Below, piece by piece: positions 28,493 to 37,409 of a stretch of 64,000 nucleotides of DNA; within the stretch, counting starts at the first letter, position 1, and each line of letters starts with the position of its first letter. The notes beneath the pieces are model-generated. The model searched no databases and was not told where the DNA came from. It saw only the letters and a program-made list of their open reading frames with translations. Origin of the DNA: CAVQEG01 sp963711465. Its GTDB lineage: Bacteria > Bacteroidota > Ignavibacteria > OLB7. The stretch is from the NCBI GenBank assembly GCA_963711465.1, contig CAVQEG010000001.1, positions 2,666,001-2,730,000 on the forward strand, given 5' to 3'. The position numbers and the translations under genes are program-made.

Positions 28493-28617
28493 CGGATCAG
28501 GTAGGTCGTAGAAAATGTTCGTCGGGGGTTTCTCAATACTACGGCCGGCGCATCGTGTCCCATCCTGCTCCGCCGGCGATGTCATCAGGTATCAGGTCAT
28601 CGGGTCTCAGATCAGAA

Positions 28618-28648
28618 GCGGGCGCGGCGCACGTGGCACCGCGCCCGC
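28618..28648 (-). terminator. Strong hairpin between major subunit and chaperone genes
   Basis: Perfect 10-bp GC arms (GCGGGCGCGG at 28618-28627, CCGCGCCCGC at 28639-28648) with an 11-base loop, about 43 bases after the stop of the first DUF4402 gene. Read leftward it is followed by TTCTGATCTG, not a clean T-run. In pilus operons such hairpins often stabilise or partly terminate the major pilin message so that it exceeds the downstream genes; that is my inference here. Confidence 0.5.
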
Positions 28649-28690
28649 CTGATCGTCAGTCTATCCGCGAGCCCCTTGCGGGGTTCGTGA

Positions 28691-29404
28691 TTAGATGTTG
28701 TAGTCGAAGGTCACCGAAGCGCTGCCGGAGTACTGGCCGCGCTGCTGGTCGCTGGCGATGTGCAGCATGCCGCCGAAGGCGATCGCCGCCCAACCCGTAC
28801 CGTCCTCATAAGCCGAGAAAGTACCACCGAAGTCGCCCGGGGCACCGTTGAGACGGAAGGTCTTGCCATTGACGCCACCAAGAGCGGCGCTCCAGTTCGT
28901 GAAGTTGTTACCCGAGAACGAGGTCGAAACCCACGAGTTCTCGTTCAGCTCGATCTCGGTGTCCTGATTGACGCCACCACCAGAGGTGTAGTTGCCAGTA
29001 GCATCCTGACCGGGCGCCGGCTGCCACGTCAGAGAGAAATCCCAGTCCGACATGATGACGCGATCAAGAGCGTCGCCGGCGACGAGGATGACGCCCGGGC
29101 GGCGGTTGCCGGTGTTGAGACCAACGTTGACCGTGAAGTCAGCCGTCGTCGTGACCGAACGCTCAATGCAGCCACCGTAGAAGTCGCTGATCGAGTAGCA
29201 CTCCAGAGGAACGGCAACGTGAGCATACGTGTCGAACTCGCACGTGGTCGTCTCGTCGCAGTTCGGTCCGTTCTGGTCGCCACCGTGGCAGCCGCAGCCC
29301 GACGGATCTTCGCTGTCATGATGCTGATGATGTCCTTCACCGTGAGCCATGGCGATGCTGCCAGCGGCCACGAAAGCAAGTGCAAAAGCAAAAATGCTCT
29401 TCAT
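28691..29404 (-). CDS. DUF4402-type pilus subunit with His/Cys-rich N-terminus (probable major subunit)
   Basis: 237 residues. Signal peptide (MKSIFAFALAFVAAGSIAMA). The mature protein begins with a His/Cys-rich stretch: HGEGHHQHHDSEDPSGCGCH then GGDQNGPNCDETTTCEF (about residues 21-57). A DUF4402 domain follows, with FTVNVGLNTGNRRPGVILVAGDALDRVIMSDWDF and the final strand RGQYSGSASVTFDY. Its ATG has an excellent ribosome-binding site, AAGGAGG at spacing 9-11, the best in the cluster, and it is followed by a strong hairpin. Both suggest high expression, as for a major pilin. The His/Cys head could bind metal and the Cys could form disulfides (inference). It is the first gene of the leftward chaperone-usher-like cluster. 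Confidence 0.82.
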   Translation of the reverse strand: MKSIFAFALAFVAAGSIAMAHGEGHHQHHDSEDPSGCGCHGGDQNGPNCDETTTCEFDTYAHVAVPLECYSISDFYGGCIERSVTTTADFTVNVGLNTGNRRPGVILVAGDALDRVIMSDWDFSLTWQPAPGQDATGNYTSGGGVNQDTEIELNENSWVSTSFSGNNFTNWSAALGGVNGKTFRLNGAPGDFGGTFSAYEDGTGWAAIAFGGMLHIASDQQRGQYSGSASVTFDYNI

Positions 29405-30907
29405 GATGTTGTGCCTCCTTTTACAAGGAATTAGTGTGATGTGAGTGACCGGGATTGCTCCCGGCGAGGTCAATTACCGTGAACGGTCGCCGAACGGTCT
29501 TGTCTTGCAACGGTGTTGCGCACCACCGTCGAGGTCGACACGAACCGAACTGCCGCGGCTTCCTGGAGGTCTCCATGAAAACCGCCCGCTCTTCTGTTAA
29601 TGAGGAAATCGTCTATGAGTACCGCTGGAACCCGAAGGTTCCAACGAACGTCATTGCCCACCGAATTGGCGCCCTGATTTCGGTTCAGACAAGGCACGGC
29701 CACGGCAATAAAACCAGCGTCTTATTTCCAGAGAATGTGCCGCGCATTGTTGAACGCGAGCAATGTTTCGGGTTAATCGCCGTCGTGGCTGGTGTGCTGA
29801 GGTCTATTGTCGAAGTCGGAATCGAACGATTCGTCGAAGCCGATACGACGCACCACACCAGAACATTGGCGAACTACGAAACAATCAACAGGGGCCGTTC
29901 AAAGAACGAAGGATGTGCAGATAGGAGCGGGTGTGTTGTGAGGAGGGTTTTCACCCTCGGTGTCAGAAGCCCGAGACGAGCCGCCGCACCAGAGTACTGT
30001 GCCCAGTATCATTCCTCTCGCCGGTTGCCCAAACCGACGAAATCACAACGCCCTTGCCATGATCGTCCGAACGTCATCACCATGTGAATCGGCCGGAGCG
30101 ATCGAATTTCGGGGGATTTATCTGCACACGATTGCAAATGCGCAGAGCCGAAATACGCGCGGGAGCTATTGGATGAATGGCGTTGATTCTCCGAACGGTG
30201 ATCTGCGGATTGAGGTCAGCCTACCACCAACGGTGTCGTCAACGTAGATGCAAAAGCGAAGCAACAGAGCAGGAACGAAACGTGCTGCGGTGTCTGCCCG
30301 ATTTTGCCCAGTCAGCTGTGCCCAACAGCTACTTTCAAAACTAACGGTGCCAAACATACGCGCCGGCGACGGTCAATGCAAGAATTATTTTTGCTTTTTC
30401 CATTTCATGATCTCGTCGTGCCCACGACGAGCGAAAAAGCAGCGAACCGCTATGAAGTATGGACTGCGGAACCAGGCCATCTACCTCACCTCGACTGCAT
30501 GAGCGACCATCACCTGCGCTATCAAAGAACTTCGTTCAAACAAATACCGTACCCGGCCGACGAGCCGATGCCGTCGATGAATTGCGGCAAATGCGCGAAC
30601 AGACTACAAGTGGAAAAACTGAAGGAACGGGGGATGTGGGGGAACCGTGAAGTTCGTGAGACCTGGATATTTACGAAGCTCGCAAAGCGAACGAACGGTG
30701 GAGATTATGCCGTGCCGTGGTCGTATCGATTTGCCCATTGTTGCTGTGCCCAAACAGCAGCTCCCTTGTCGGAGCGGGGCAAATGTAAGGCGCGGATGGA
30801 GCGAACGCAAGAAAAAACTTCATAGCGCGAAAAGATTCTCATCGGGCTCGCAATCATCTCCCTCCGAACTGCTCCCGGTCCTGCTCCTGCCCCGTATCTT
30901 CCCGGCC
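29405..30907. other. 1.5-kb A+T-richer intergenic region, no convincing gene
   Basis: Divides the leftward pilus cluster from the rightward AI-2E transporter. Base composition is visibly nearer 50% GC than the neighbours. Frames here lack codon bias and protein-like patterns. It contains a stem-loop with GCAA loop in the probable pilus leader (CCGGGA-TTGC-TCCCGG on the plus strand, 29449-29464), a hairpin GAGGG-ttttca-CCCTC near 29943-29958, and three small hairpins sharing a TGCCC loop, listed separately. It looks like old or transferred non-coding DNA with the pilus promoter at its left end. Confidence 0.6.
29995..30759. repeat. Three dispersed hairpins with a common TGCCC loop
   Basis: TACTG-TGCC-CAGTA at 29995-30008, AGCTGT-GCCCA-ACAGCT at 30314-30330 and TGCTGT-GCCCAA-ACAGCA at 30742-30759. 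The second and third lie in a longer degenerate repeat of about 37 bases that begins with GATTT(T)GCCCA. Their outer pair changes from A-T to T-A with pairing kept. Confidence 0.5.
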
Positions 30908-31963
30908 GTGAACCAACCTTCGAGAGTCAATACCATCCTGCTGGCAGTGCTGGCACTCTTCGTCATCGGCGTGGTTGCCTACCTCGCCAGCGGCGTGCTG
31001 CTGCCCTTCGTCCTGTCGATCTTCGTTGCGCTCATATTCAAGCCGATCATGCTGTCGCTGCAGCGCGCCGGCGTTCCGAAGATCATCGCACTGCTCGTCG
31101 TCTTCGCCCTCGTCGCCACTATCCTCTCCGGTATCGCCTACCTCATCTACATCAGTGGCGAACATGTCGTCGCGAAGCTTCCGGAGTACCAGGATCGGAT
31201 CAACCGGCTCAGCGGAGACTTCCAGGTGCTCATGCATGACCTGTCGGTGCAGATGAGCGCCAACGGCAAGGCCGTCAAGCTCGCCGACCTCATCGACTTT
31301 TCCACGATCACCGACTGGGCCACCGCAAGCGTCACACAGCTCGTCGAATTCCTCACCGGACTCTTCCTCCTGCTGCTGTTCACCTTCTTCATGCTCGCCG
31401 GCAGCGGCGACCTGGCAGCGAAGGTGACCCGCGCCTTCTCCCCGCACGACGCACATCGCATCGCCGGCGTGATCGACAACATCGACCGTCGCGTCCGACA
31501 GTACCTGGTGACCAAGACCGCCATCAGTCTGGTGACCGGGACGCTCGCGTGGCTCATCCTGACGATTTTCAACGTCGACTTCCCCCTCTTCTGGGGCCTG
31601 CTCACGTTCCTGCTCAACTACATCCCCAATTTCGGGTCGATGATCGCGACGCTCCTGCCCGTGTCGCTCGCCATGCTCCAGTTCGGCTCCTTCGGCGAGC
31701 CGCTGGCCGTGTTCGTCCTGTTGACCGTCATGCAGGTGGTGATGGGCAACATCGTCGAACCGAAAGTGATGCAGTTCAGCCTCGACCTCTCGCCGGTCGT
31801 GATCCTCGTCGCCCTTATCTTCTGGGGATGGCTGTGGGGCGTCGTGGGAATGATCCTCGCAGTGCCGATCACCTCGGTCATCAAAATCATCTTCGAGCAT
31901 ATCGAGCCCATGCGGCCGCTCGCAGTGCTCATGAGCGGGCGCAGCGTCAAGAGCGCCGGCTGA
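30908..31963 (+). CDS. AI-2E family transporter (TqsA/PerM type)
   Basis: About 351 residues with eight hydrophobic segments in the family's two blocks: helices at about 8-75, an outside region (VVAKLPEYQDRINRLSGDFQ and on) and a C-terminal block with the AI-2E family signature FWGLLTFLLNYIPNFGSMIATLLP (about 215-240), then VVMGNIVEPKVM and FWGWLWGVVGMILAVPI. The family includes exporters of autoinducer-2 and Na+/H+ antiporters; the substrate cannot be told here. The homology begins at a GTG (30908, reading MNQPSRVNTILL) with no clear ribosome-binding site; longer frames upstream are low quality. Its end overlaps the convergent symporter gene by 17 bp. Confidence 0.88.
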   Translation: MNQPSRVNTILLAVLALFVIGVVAYLASGVLLPFVLSIFVALIFKPIMLSLQRAGVPKIIALLVVFALVATILSGIAYLIYISGEHVVAKLPEYQDRINRLSGDFQVLMHDLSVQMSANGKAVKLADLIDFSTITDWATASVTQLVEFLTGLFLLLLFTFFMLAGSGDLAAKVTRAFSPHDAHRIAGVIDNIDRRVRQYLVTKTAISLVTGTLAWLILTIFNVDFPLFWGLLTFLLNYIPNFGSMIATLLPVSLAMLQFGSFGEPLAVFVLLTVMQVVMGNIVEPKVMQFSLDLSPVVILVALIFWGWLWGVVGMILAVPITSVIKIIFEHIEPMRPLAVLMSGRSVKSAG

Positions 31964-33668
31964 GCGCCAGTCCGACCACCACGACCACCACCGCGCCGAT
32001 CACGTTGTACCAGAGGAAACTGATGTCCAGGTATCCCGCGATGCCGACGAGCGCCTTGCTGCCGGTCAGCGCCTGGAAACCGGAGGCGATCTCGCCGAAG
32101 TAGCTGACCAGCGCCACCGAAGCGATTCCCGAAAGCAGCCCCCACGTCGCGCCACGTCCGGTCGCCCGCCGCGTTCCAATTGCCAGCGCAAACACGCCGA
32201 CGAGTGATCCGTAGAAGAACGAGCCGAATTTGTTCACCACTTCGATCAGTGATCCGAGCTGCGCCGCATTGTAGGCCACCGCACAGGCGAAGAGTCCCCA
32301 GAATGCGGTGGCAATCTTCGAGACGAAGAGGTAGTGCCTCTCGCTCTGGTCGGGCCGGAAGTGGCGGCGGTAGACGTCGATCACCGATGCGGTCGACAGC
32401 GCGTTGAGCTCGGCGGCGATCGACGACATCGCCGCCGCGAAGATCGCCGCGATCAGCAGTCCGATCGCTCCGGTCGGCATCTGCGTGAGGATGAACGTCG
32501 GGAAGACATTGTTGACGTCCGAAAACGTTCCCGTCGGCGTGGAACGACGCACGATCTCGGCCGCCTCGGAGCGCACCTTCGTCACCTCCGCGTTCACCGT
32601 CAGATACCGCTTCCGCGCCTCCTCGCTTCCGTCCGAGCGCGCAAACGCCCGCGCCGCCTCCGTCCGCTCGGCCATCCGCTGCTCGAAGCGCCCCTGCACA
32701 CCGGCGTATTCCCGTCCGTACTGCTGCTCGGCTCGCTGTGCGCCGGCACGGTCGAAGATCATCGGTTCCGGTGTGAACTGGTAGTAGACGAACACCATCA
32801 CGCCGATGAGCAGGATCACGAACTGGATGGGAATCTTCACGAAGGCGCTCATCAGCAGCGACGTGCGTCCCTCTGACACGGAGCGCGCGGTGAGGTAGCG
32901 CTGCACCTGACTCTGATCGCAGCCGAAGTAGCCCAGCATCAGGAAGATTCCTCCGATCAGCCCCGACCAGAGCGTGTACGTCTCGTGCAGGTCGAACTTC
33001 GTGCTCACGGTGGTGAGCCGCCCGGTCGCGCCGGCCAGGTGCAGCGCGTCGGTGAGCGACACGTCGGCCGGAAGTCCGGCGAAGATCACCCACAGCGCCA
33101 CACCGAGCCCGACGAAGATCACCACCATCTGCTTGACGTCGGTCCAGGTGACGGCCGTTACGCCGCCGAACATCGTGTAGGCCGTCGTGGAAATGCCCAT
33201 CGCCAGGATCGTCCACAGATGGCTCCACCCGAAGACGATCGACAGAATCAGCGACGGCGCCGCGACGATCACACCCACCGACAGACCACGCGAAATCAGG
33301 AACAGAAAGCTGGTGAGCGTGCGCGTCCGGGCGTCGAAGCGACGCTCGAGATACTCGTAGGCCGTGTACACCCGCGCGCGATAGAAGAAGGGAACGACGG
33401 TGATCGACAGAATCACCATCGCCAGCGGCAGTCCGAAGTAGAACTGGATGAACCGCATTCCGTCGGCGTACGCCTGACCGGTGGTGCCCACCAGCGTGAT
33501 CGCGCTCATCTGCGTGGCGATCACCGAAAGCCCCACCGCCCACCACGGCAGCGACCGGTTGGCAAGGAAGTAGCCCTCGACGCCCGGGTTGCGCCGAGAC
33601 ATCCTCACGCCGTCGACGACGACGTAGATCAGATACGCAGCGACGATTGCCCAGTCGATCCAGGTCAT
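31947..33668 (-). CDS. Sodium:solute symporter (SSS family)
   Basis: 573 residues with about 13-14 membrane helices. Family segments are present: NPGVEGYFLANRSLPWWAVGLSVIATQMSAITLVGTTG (TM1-2 with the conserved R-x-x-x-W-W), TWTDVKQMVVIFVG, GYFGCDQSQVQRYL and a helix FAAAMSSIAAELNALSTASVIDVY carrying the S/T-rich sodium site. A charged insert of about 90 residues (QRAEQQYGREYAGVQGRFEQ and on, about 320-400) sits between helices and is predicted coiled coil; it is unusual. The solute could be a sugar acid, sialic acid or amino acid; I cannot decide. A 50-residue membrane protein gene lies 58 bp upstream on the same strand. Confidence 0.9.
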   Translation of the reverse strand: MTWIDWAIVAAYLIYVVVDGVRMSRRNPGVEGYFLANRSLPWWAVGLSVIATQMSAITLVGTTGQAYADGMRFIQFYFGLPLAMVILSITVVPFFYRARVYTAYEYLERRFDARTRTLTSFLFLISRGLSVGVIVAAPSLILSIVFGWSHLWTILAMGISTTAYTMFGGVTAVTWTDVKQMVVIFVGLGVALWVIFAGLPADVSLTDALHLAGATGRLTTVSTKFDLHETYTLWSGLIGGIFLMLGYFGCDQSQVQRYLTARSVSEGRTSLLMSAFVKIPIQFVILLIGVMVFVYYQFTPEPMIFDRAGAQRAEQQYGREYAGVQGRFEQRMAERTEAARAFARSDGSEEARKRYLTVNAEVTKVRSEAAEIVRRSTPTGTFSDVNNVFPTFILTQMPTGAIGLLIAAIFAAAMSSIAAELNALSTASVIDVYRRHFRPDQSERHYLFVSKIATAFWGLFACAVAYNAAQLGSLIEVVNKFGSFFYGSLVGVFALAIGTRRATGRGATWGLLSGIASVALVSYFGEIASGFQALTGSKALVGIAGYLDISFLWYNVIGAVVVVVVGLALSRRS

Positions 33669-33726
33669 GCCGGATGCACGTTGATGGGGAGAATTCGGAT
33701 GCGGGAACCTAACACGGGGTGAATCC

Positions 33727-33879
33727 TCAGGTAGAGAACGCGAACTGGAATAACCAGAGTGCGAGAATCACGACGACGGTGAAGACGACCACCGCGATGT
33801 AGACTCGGTTCCAGTGCGGGTATTCGCGCTCGCCCTCCTCGGGAGTCGAGCTCCACGGCGGTTGCCTCGGGTGACTCAT
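33727..33879 (-). CDS. Small single-span membrane protein next to the symporter
   Basis: 50 residues: a short Pro/Glu-rich cytoplasmic head (SHPRQPPWSSTPEEGEREYP) and one membrane helix (VYIAVVVFTVVVILALWLFQFAF). The frame stays open further upstream, but the protein-like part starts at the ATG at 33879. It precedes the sodium:solute symporter by 58 bp on the same strand, so the two are probably co-transcribed, and it may be a small accessory subunit (inference from position only). I do not recognise the family. No clear ribosome-binding site is seen. Confidence 0.6.
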   Translation of the reverse strand: MSHPRQPPWSSTPEEGEREYPHWNRVYIAVVVFTVVVILALWLFQFAFST

Positions 33880-34016
33880 GATGCGGGAAGTGGAAGCCTG
33901 TGACGACGAAGCGCCGAAGATACGCACCGAAGGGCGGGCTTGTCGCGGCTCCGTATCTTTCAAGGCCTCACAGTGCAGATGCATCCCGATCCACCGTGAA
34001 TCGAAATTCCGATCCC

Positions 34017-34760
34017 ATGTCAAGCACGATCGCTCCCCCTCGTATCCTCCTCGTCGGCCTGCTGGCCGTCGGCACACTGCTCGGTGGTTGTGGGCGAGGA
34101 CGCGACTGTATCGATGGTTCCGGCAAGGTCGCCAGCGAGACACGCGTCGTTCGCCCGTTCCAGCGCGTAGAACTCGGAGGCAGCATCGACATGGTGATCA
34201 CGCGCGCCGATACGCAGTCGGTACGCGTCGAGGGCGACGACAATCTGCTCGACCACGTCGACACCGACGTCGAGGCCGACAAGCTGGTGGCGGGCTTCGA
34301 CGGATGCTTCGATTCCGATCATCCGATCACCGTCTACATCACAGCGCCCGACCTGCGCAGCGTCCAGCTCTCAGGCTCCGGTTCCATCCATTCCTCCGGC
34401 CCGATCGCCACGCCGTCGATGGCGGTGCGCATGAACGGTTCGGGAAGCATCGATCTCGAGGTCGCCACGCAATCGGTGCGGACGCAGGGAATCGGATCGG
34501 GTGAAATTCATCTGCACGGTTCGACCGTCACCCACGACGTCGTCCTCGACGGAAGCGGTTCGCTCGACGCGCTCGACCTGGCAAGTCAGCGCACGACCAT
34601 CACGCTCAACGGCAGCGGAGAGGTCGCCGTCGCCGCCTCCCGTGAACTCCACGCCACCGTCACCGGTTCCGGCGACGTGCGCTACCGCGGCGCACCAGCC
34701 GTGCTCGACATCAATGCAACCGGCTCCGGTTCCGTTACACCGGTGGATACCCTGGACTGA
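34017..34760 (+). CDS. GIN-domain (DUF2807) lipoprotein
   Basis: 247 residues. Lipoprotein signal with lipobox LLGGC (Cys about 25), so it is anchored to a membrane after export. The rest is a head GIN domain: FQRVELGGSIDMVITRADTQSVRVEGDDNLLDHV, then the repeated glycine-serine strands LSGSGSI, MNGSGSI, LDGSGSL, LNGSGEV and VTGSGDV that make a right-handed beta-helix-like solenoid, with rungs of about 20-25 residues. The family is common in Bacteroidota and its role is unknown; an auto-transporter adhesin-like fold is usually noted. The ATG at 34017 begins the signal peptide. Confidence 0.9.
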   Translation: MSSTIAPPRILLVGLLAVGTLLGGCGRGRDCIDGSGKVASETRVVRPFQRVELGGSIDMVITRADTQSVRVEGDDNLLDHVDTDVEADKLVAGFDGCFDSDHPITVYITAPDLRSVQLSGSGSIHSSGPIATPSMAVRMNGSGSIDLEVATQSVRTQGIGSGEIHLHGSTVTHDVVLDGSGSLDALDLASQRTTITLNGSGEVAVAASRELHATVTGSGDVRYRGAPAVLDINATGSGSVTPVDTLD

Positions 34761-34776
34761 ATTCCCCTGAGTTCGA

Positions 34777-35100
34777 ATGGAACCCTTCGGCATCTACACG
34801 AAATTTCAAACCGCGCCCGAATGTCGCGAAGAACTCGTAGCGATCCTGCTGCGCGCGGCCGAGGCGGTCAGCGGCGCAGACGGTTGCCGTCTGTTCATCG
34901 TCAATCGCGATTCCGCCGACGACTCGGCGACGTGGGTGACCGAGCTGTGGGACAGCCGCGAGCAGCACCAGGCATCGCTGGAACTGCCCGGAAGCACTGC
35001 CCTGATCGAGAAGGCGCTTCCCCTGCTGGCCGCACGGCCGGAGCAGATCCAGCTCGTGCCCGTCGGCGGCACCGGCGTGCAGATCGATACGCGGGCGTAG
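34777..35100 (+). CDS. Antibiotic biosynthesis monooxygenase (ABM) domain protein
   Basis: 107 residues of ferredoxin-like fold. ABM features: an opening strand YTKFQTAPECREELVAILLRAAEAV, then CRLFIVNRDSADDSATWVTELWDSREQHQASL, with the family's W-x-x-E-x-W-x-S/D-x-x-x-x-x-x-H pattern. Relatives such as YgiN and ActVA-Orf6 are small cofactor-free quinol monooxygenases, working as dimers in the cytoplasm. It starts 16 bp after the GIN lipoprotein gene on the same strand, so the pair may be one transcript. Its substrate is unknown. Confidence 0.88.
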   Translation: MEPFGIYTKFQTAPECREELVAILLRAAEAVSGADGCRLFIVNRDSADDSATWVTELWDSREQHQASLELPGSTALIEKALPLLAARPEQIQLVPVGGTGVQIDTRA

Positions 35101-35117
35101 ACACGGGCTCGCAGCCC

Positions 35118-37409
35118 CTACATCGCCGCCTCCAGCGTCACGCCGATCGACGGGAGAATTCCGAGCGACTCGCTGACCTCCGCTGTGCGCGTCCGCGCGT
35201 TGTACCGTGGCGGCGACGGATTGCGGTGGTTGTACACATTCTGCACGTCGATGTAGGTCACCAGACTCCACCGCCCGAAGTTCCACCGCCGGTCGACACG
35301 AACGTCGAGCGCGTGCTGCGCGCCGAGCCGCAGCGCGTTGATCTGCGAAACGTCCCGGTAGCCGTAGGTCGGGTCGCCCGTCGAATCCACCGGCGTGTAC
35401 GGTCGCCCCGAGGCGAATCGGAATTTCATCCCCACCTCCCATTCGGTCCCGAATCGATATCCCGCGCTCAGATTCGCAATCAGACGCTGATCGTAGTTGC
35501 CCGGACGCTCCACTCCGTCGAGCGCGGTGAACCGTGACCAGTTGAGCGAGATCGCCACGATGCCGTACAGCGGGATCTCCGACGGCTTCTTCTGTATCAG
35601 CAGCTCCGCACCCCACGACCGTCCGGTCCCGTCACTGACCAGGGGATCGAGTCCGAACGATGCGAACCCCTCGTCGGCGCCGCCGAACCCCGCGCCCGTA
35701 TTCGCCAGCACGAGGTACGGCCGCGTCCGGCTCGCCGGGTAGTCGTCGTACCGCTTGACATATCCCTCCAGCGTCGCCCTGATGTCCTCCGCCAGCAGCC
35801 GCTCCAGACCGAGCACCACCGCGTCGGATCGAATGCTGCGCAGCGAACGGTTCACGTCGTTGGCGACCAACCACACGTACGAGGGCGCCTGGAAGTATCG
35901 TCCGGCGCTCAGACTGAGCGTCGTCAGTTCGCCGATCGGCTGCGCCAGCGTCATCCGCAGCGCGGGATACAACGTCCGATCGATCCCCGAGAAATAGTCC
36001 AGCCGACCGCCGAGCGTCAGCCGCAGCGTCTCGAAGAGCCGTCGCGTCGCCTGCGCGTAGACGGCTGCACGCGTGAAGCGATCAGCGGCGTCGACGTCCA
36101 CCGAGACCCCCGGCTGATCCAGCGTGATCACACCGTCGAATCCCGCCGTCGTTGCCTCCGCACCGAATGACAGCTCCGTGCGATCTCCCAGCTGCAGCAC
36201 GACGTCGCTGCGCAGTCCGATCTCGTCCTCGGTCGAGGTGTTGGTGAATACCGGCACGCCGAGCGAATCGGTCTGACGGAACCGGTAGTCGACGAGCGTC
36301 CGCCGCAGCGTCGTCGTGGTGTAACCGATGTCGAACAGATGACGCCAGGTGACTCCGGCAACGATCTGATTCTGAGAGTTGTCCAGAATCCGGGAGTTCT
36401 CGAATCGATCGTCGGCGTTGTCGTTGAACTGACGCACGCGGTCGATCGCGCCGATCACCAGCGCCGAGAGCCGGTCGTCGCCGCCGAGATTCCATGAAGT
36501 GCGGCCGAGGAAATCCCAATACTCGGGAACGAAGGCGAATCCGGCCGCGCGAAAAATCAGGTCGAGGTAGCTCCGCCGCGCGCTGGCGATGAACGTGCCG
36601 CGTTCGGTGATCGGCCCTTCGAAGTCGAGTCCGAATTGCGTCGCCGAAATCGTGGCGCGTCCGCCCAGCCCGTCGCGCCGCCCGTCACGCAGATCGATGT
36701 CGACAACGCTCGAGAGCCGGTTGCCGTACTGCACACCGAATCCCCCCGCCGAGAAGCTCACGTCCCGAACGAAGTCGAGATTGACGAACGAGAGCGGCCC
36801 GCCGCCGGCGCCCTGCGTGCCGAAGTGATTGATGTTCGGCGCCTCGATGTTGTCGATCAGGTAGAGGTTCTCCGACGGGGCACCACCGCGGACGATCAGG
36901 TCGTTGCGTCCGCCATCGGACTGCGCCACACCGGGCAGAATCGAGACGGCGCGAACGACATCTTCGAAGCCCCCTGGCAGCCGCCGGATCTCCTCGTTCG
37001 ACAGTGTGGTCGCCCGCGTCACATCCCGCTCGGTTCCGCGGTCGAAGTACTCCGGTCGCACGACGACCTCACGCCCCTGGATCACCGCCGAGCGCATCTT
37101 CACGACCAGCGTCGCCGCGCGCGACGTCGTCACCACGACGTCGGTCCGTACCACCGGGTCGTATCCCACCAGATCGAATCGCACCCGCCAGGTTCCTGCC
37201 GCCACACCGCTGATCGCGAAGCGACCGGCCGTATCGGTGACGGCCCCCACCCCGGCGTCGAGCACTCGTACCGTCACGCCCGCCAGCGGTGCGTCAGTCC
37301 CCGCGTCGATCACCTGACCGGTGACCTCCCCCGTCTGTGCGAACATCGTCCGAACGGGAATAGTCGTCGAAACGAATATCAAGGTAAGAAGCGTGAAGAG
37401 TGTTTTCAT
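35118..37409 (-). CDS. TonB-dependent outer-membrane receptor
   Basis: About 763 residues. Signal peptide, then a carboxypeptidase-like Ig domain (GEVTGQVIDAGTDAPLAGVTV to GYDPVV, about 22-105), a plug domain (about 115-260: RRLPGGFEDVVRAVSILPGV, IVRGGAPSENLYLIDNIEAPN, GGFGVQYGNRLSSVVDIDL) and a 22-strand barrel to the end. The layout is that of Bacteroidota TonB receptors, without the SusC signature of glycan receptors. No neighbouring SusD, siderophore or metal gene points to a ligand. The last residue is Met, not the usual Phe. The ATG at 37409 begins the signal peptide; ATGs three and six codons upstream are alternatives. Confidence 0.9.
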   Translation of the reverse strand: MKTLFTLLTLIFVSTTIPVRTMFAQTGEVTGQVIDAGTDAPLAGVTVRVLDAGVGAVTDTAGRFAISGVAAGTWRVRFDLVGYDPVVRTDVVVTTSRAATLVVKMRSAVIQGREVVVRPEYFDRGTERDVTRATTLSNEEIRRLPGGFEDVVRAVSILPGVAQSDGGRNDLIVRGGAPSENLYLIDNIEAPNINHFGTQGAGGGPLSFVNLDFVRDVSFSAGGFGVQYGNRLSSVVDIDLRDGRRDGLGGRATISATQFGLDFEGPITERGTFIASARRSYLDLIFRAAGFAFVPEYWDFLGRTSWNLGGDDRLSALVIGAIDRVRQFNDNADDRFENSRILDNSQNQIVAGVTWRHLFDIGYTTTTLRRTLVDYRFRQTDSLGVPVFTNTSTEDEIGLRSDVVLQLGDRTELSFGAEATTAGFDGVITLDQPGVSVDVDAADRFTRAAVYAQATRRLFETLRLTLGGRLDYFSGIDRTLYPALRMTLAQPIGELTTLSLSAGRYFQAPSYVWLVANDVNRSLRSIRSDAVVLGLERLLAEDIRATLEGYVKRYDDYPASRTRPYLVLANTGAGFGGADEGFASFGLDPLVSDGTGRSWGAELLIQKKPSEIPLYGIVAISLNWSRFTALDGVERPGNYDQRLIANLSAGYRFGTEWEVGMKFRFASGRPYTPVDSTGDPTYGYRDVSQINALRLGAQHALDVRVDRRWNFGRWSLVTYIDVQNVYNHRNPSPPRYNARTRTAEVSESLGILPSIGVTLEAAM

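Noticed and set aside
29575..30087. A 170-codon rightward frame with a good GGAGG site before its ATG
   Set aside because: The protein has no recognisable pattern, codon use is unlike the neighbours, and it lies in the A+T-rich block; the ribosome-binding site may be chance.
30304..30825. Rightward frame of 173 codons before the AI-2E gene
   Set aside because: No domain or signal; it spans the repeated hairpins and changes composition within.
31618..33546. Long leftward frame overlapping the sodium:solute symporter in another frame
   Set aside because: Arg-rich, no membrane pattern; the symporter frame has all family motifs.
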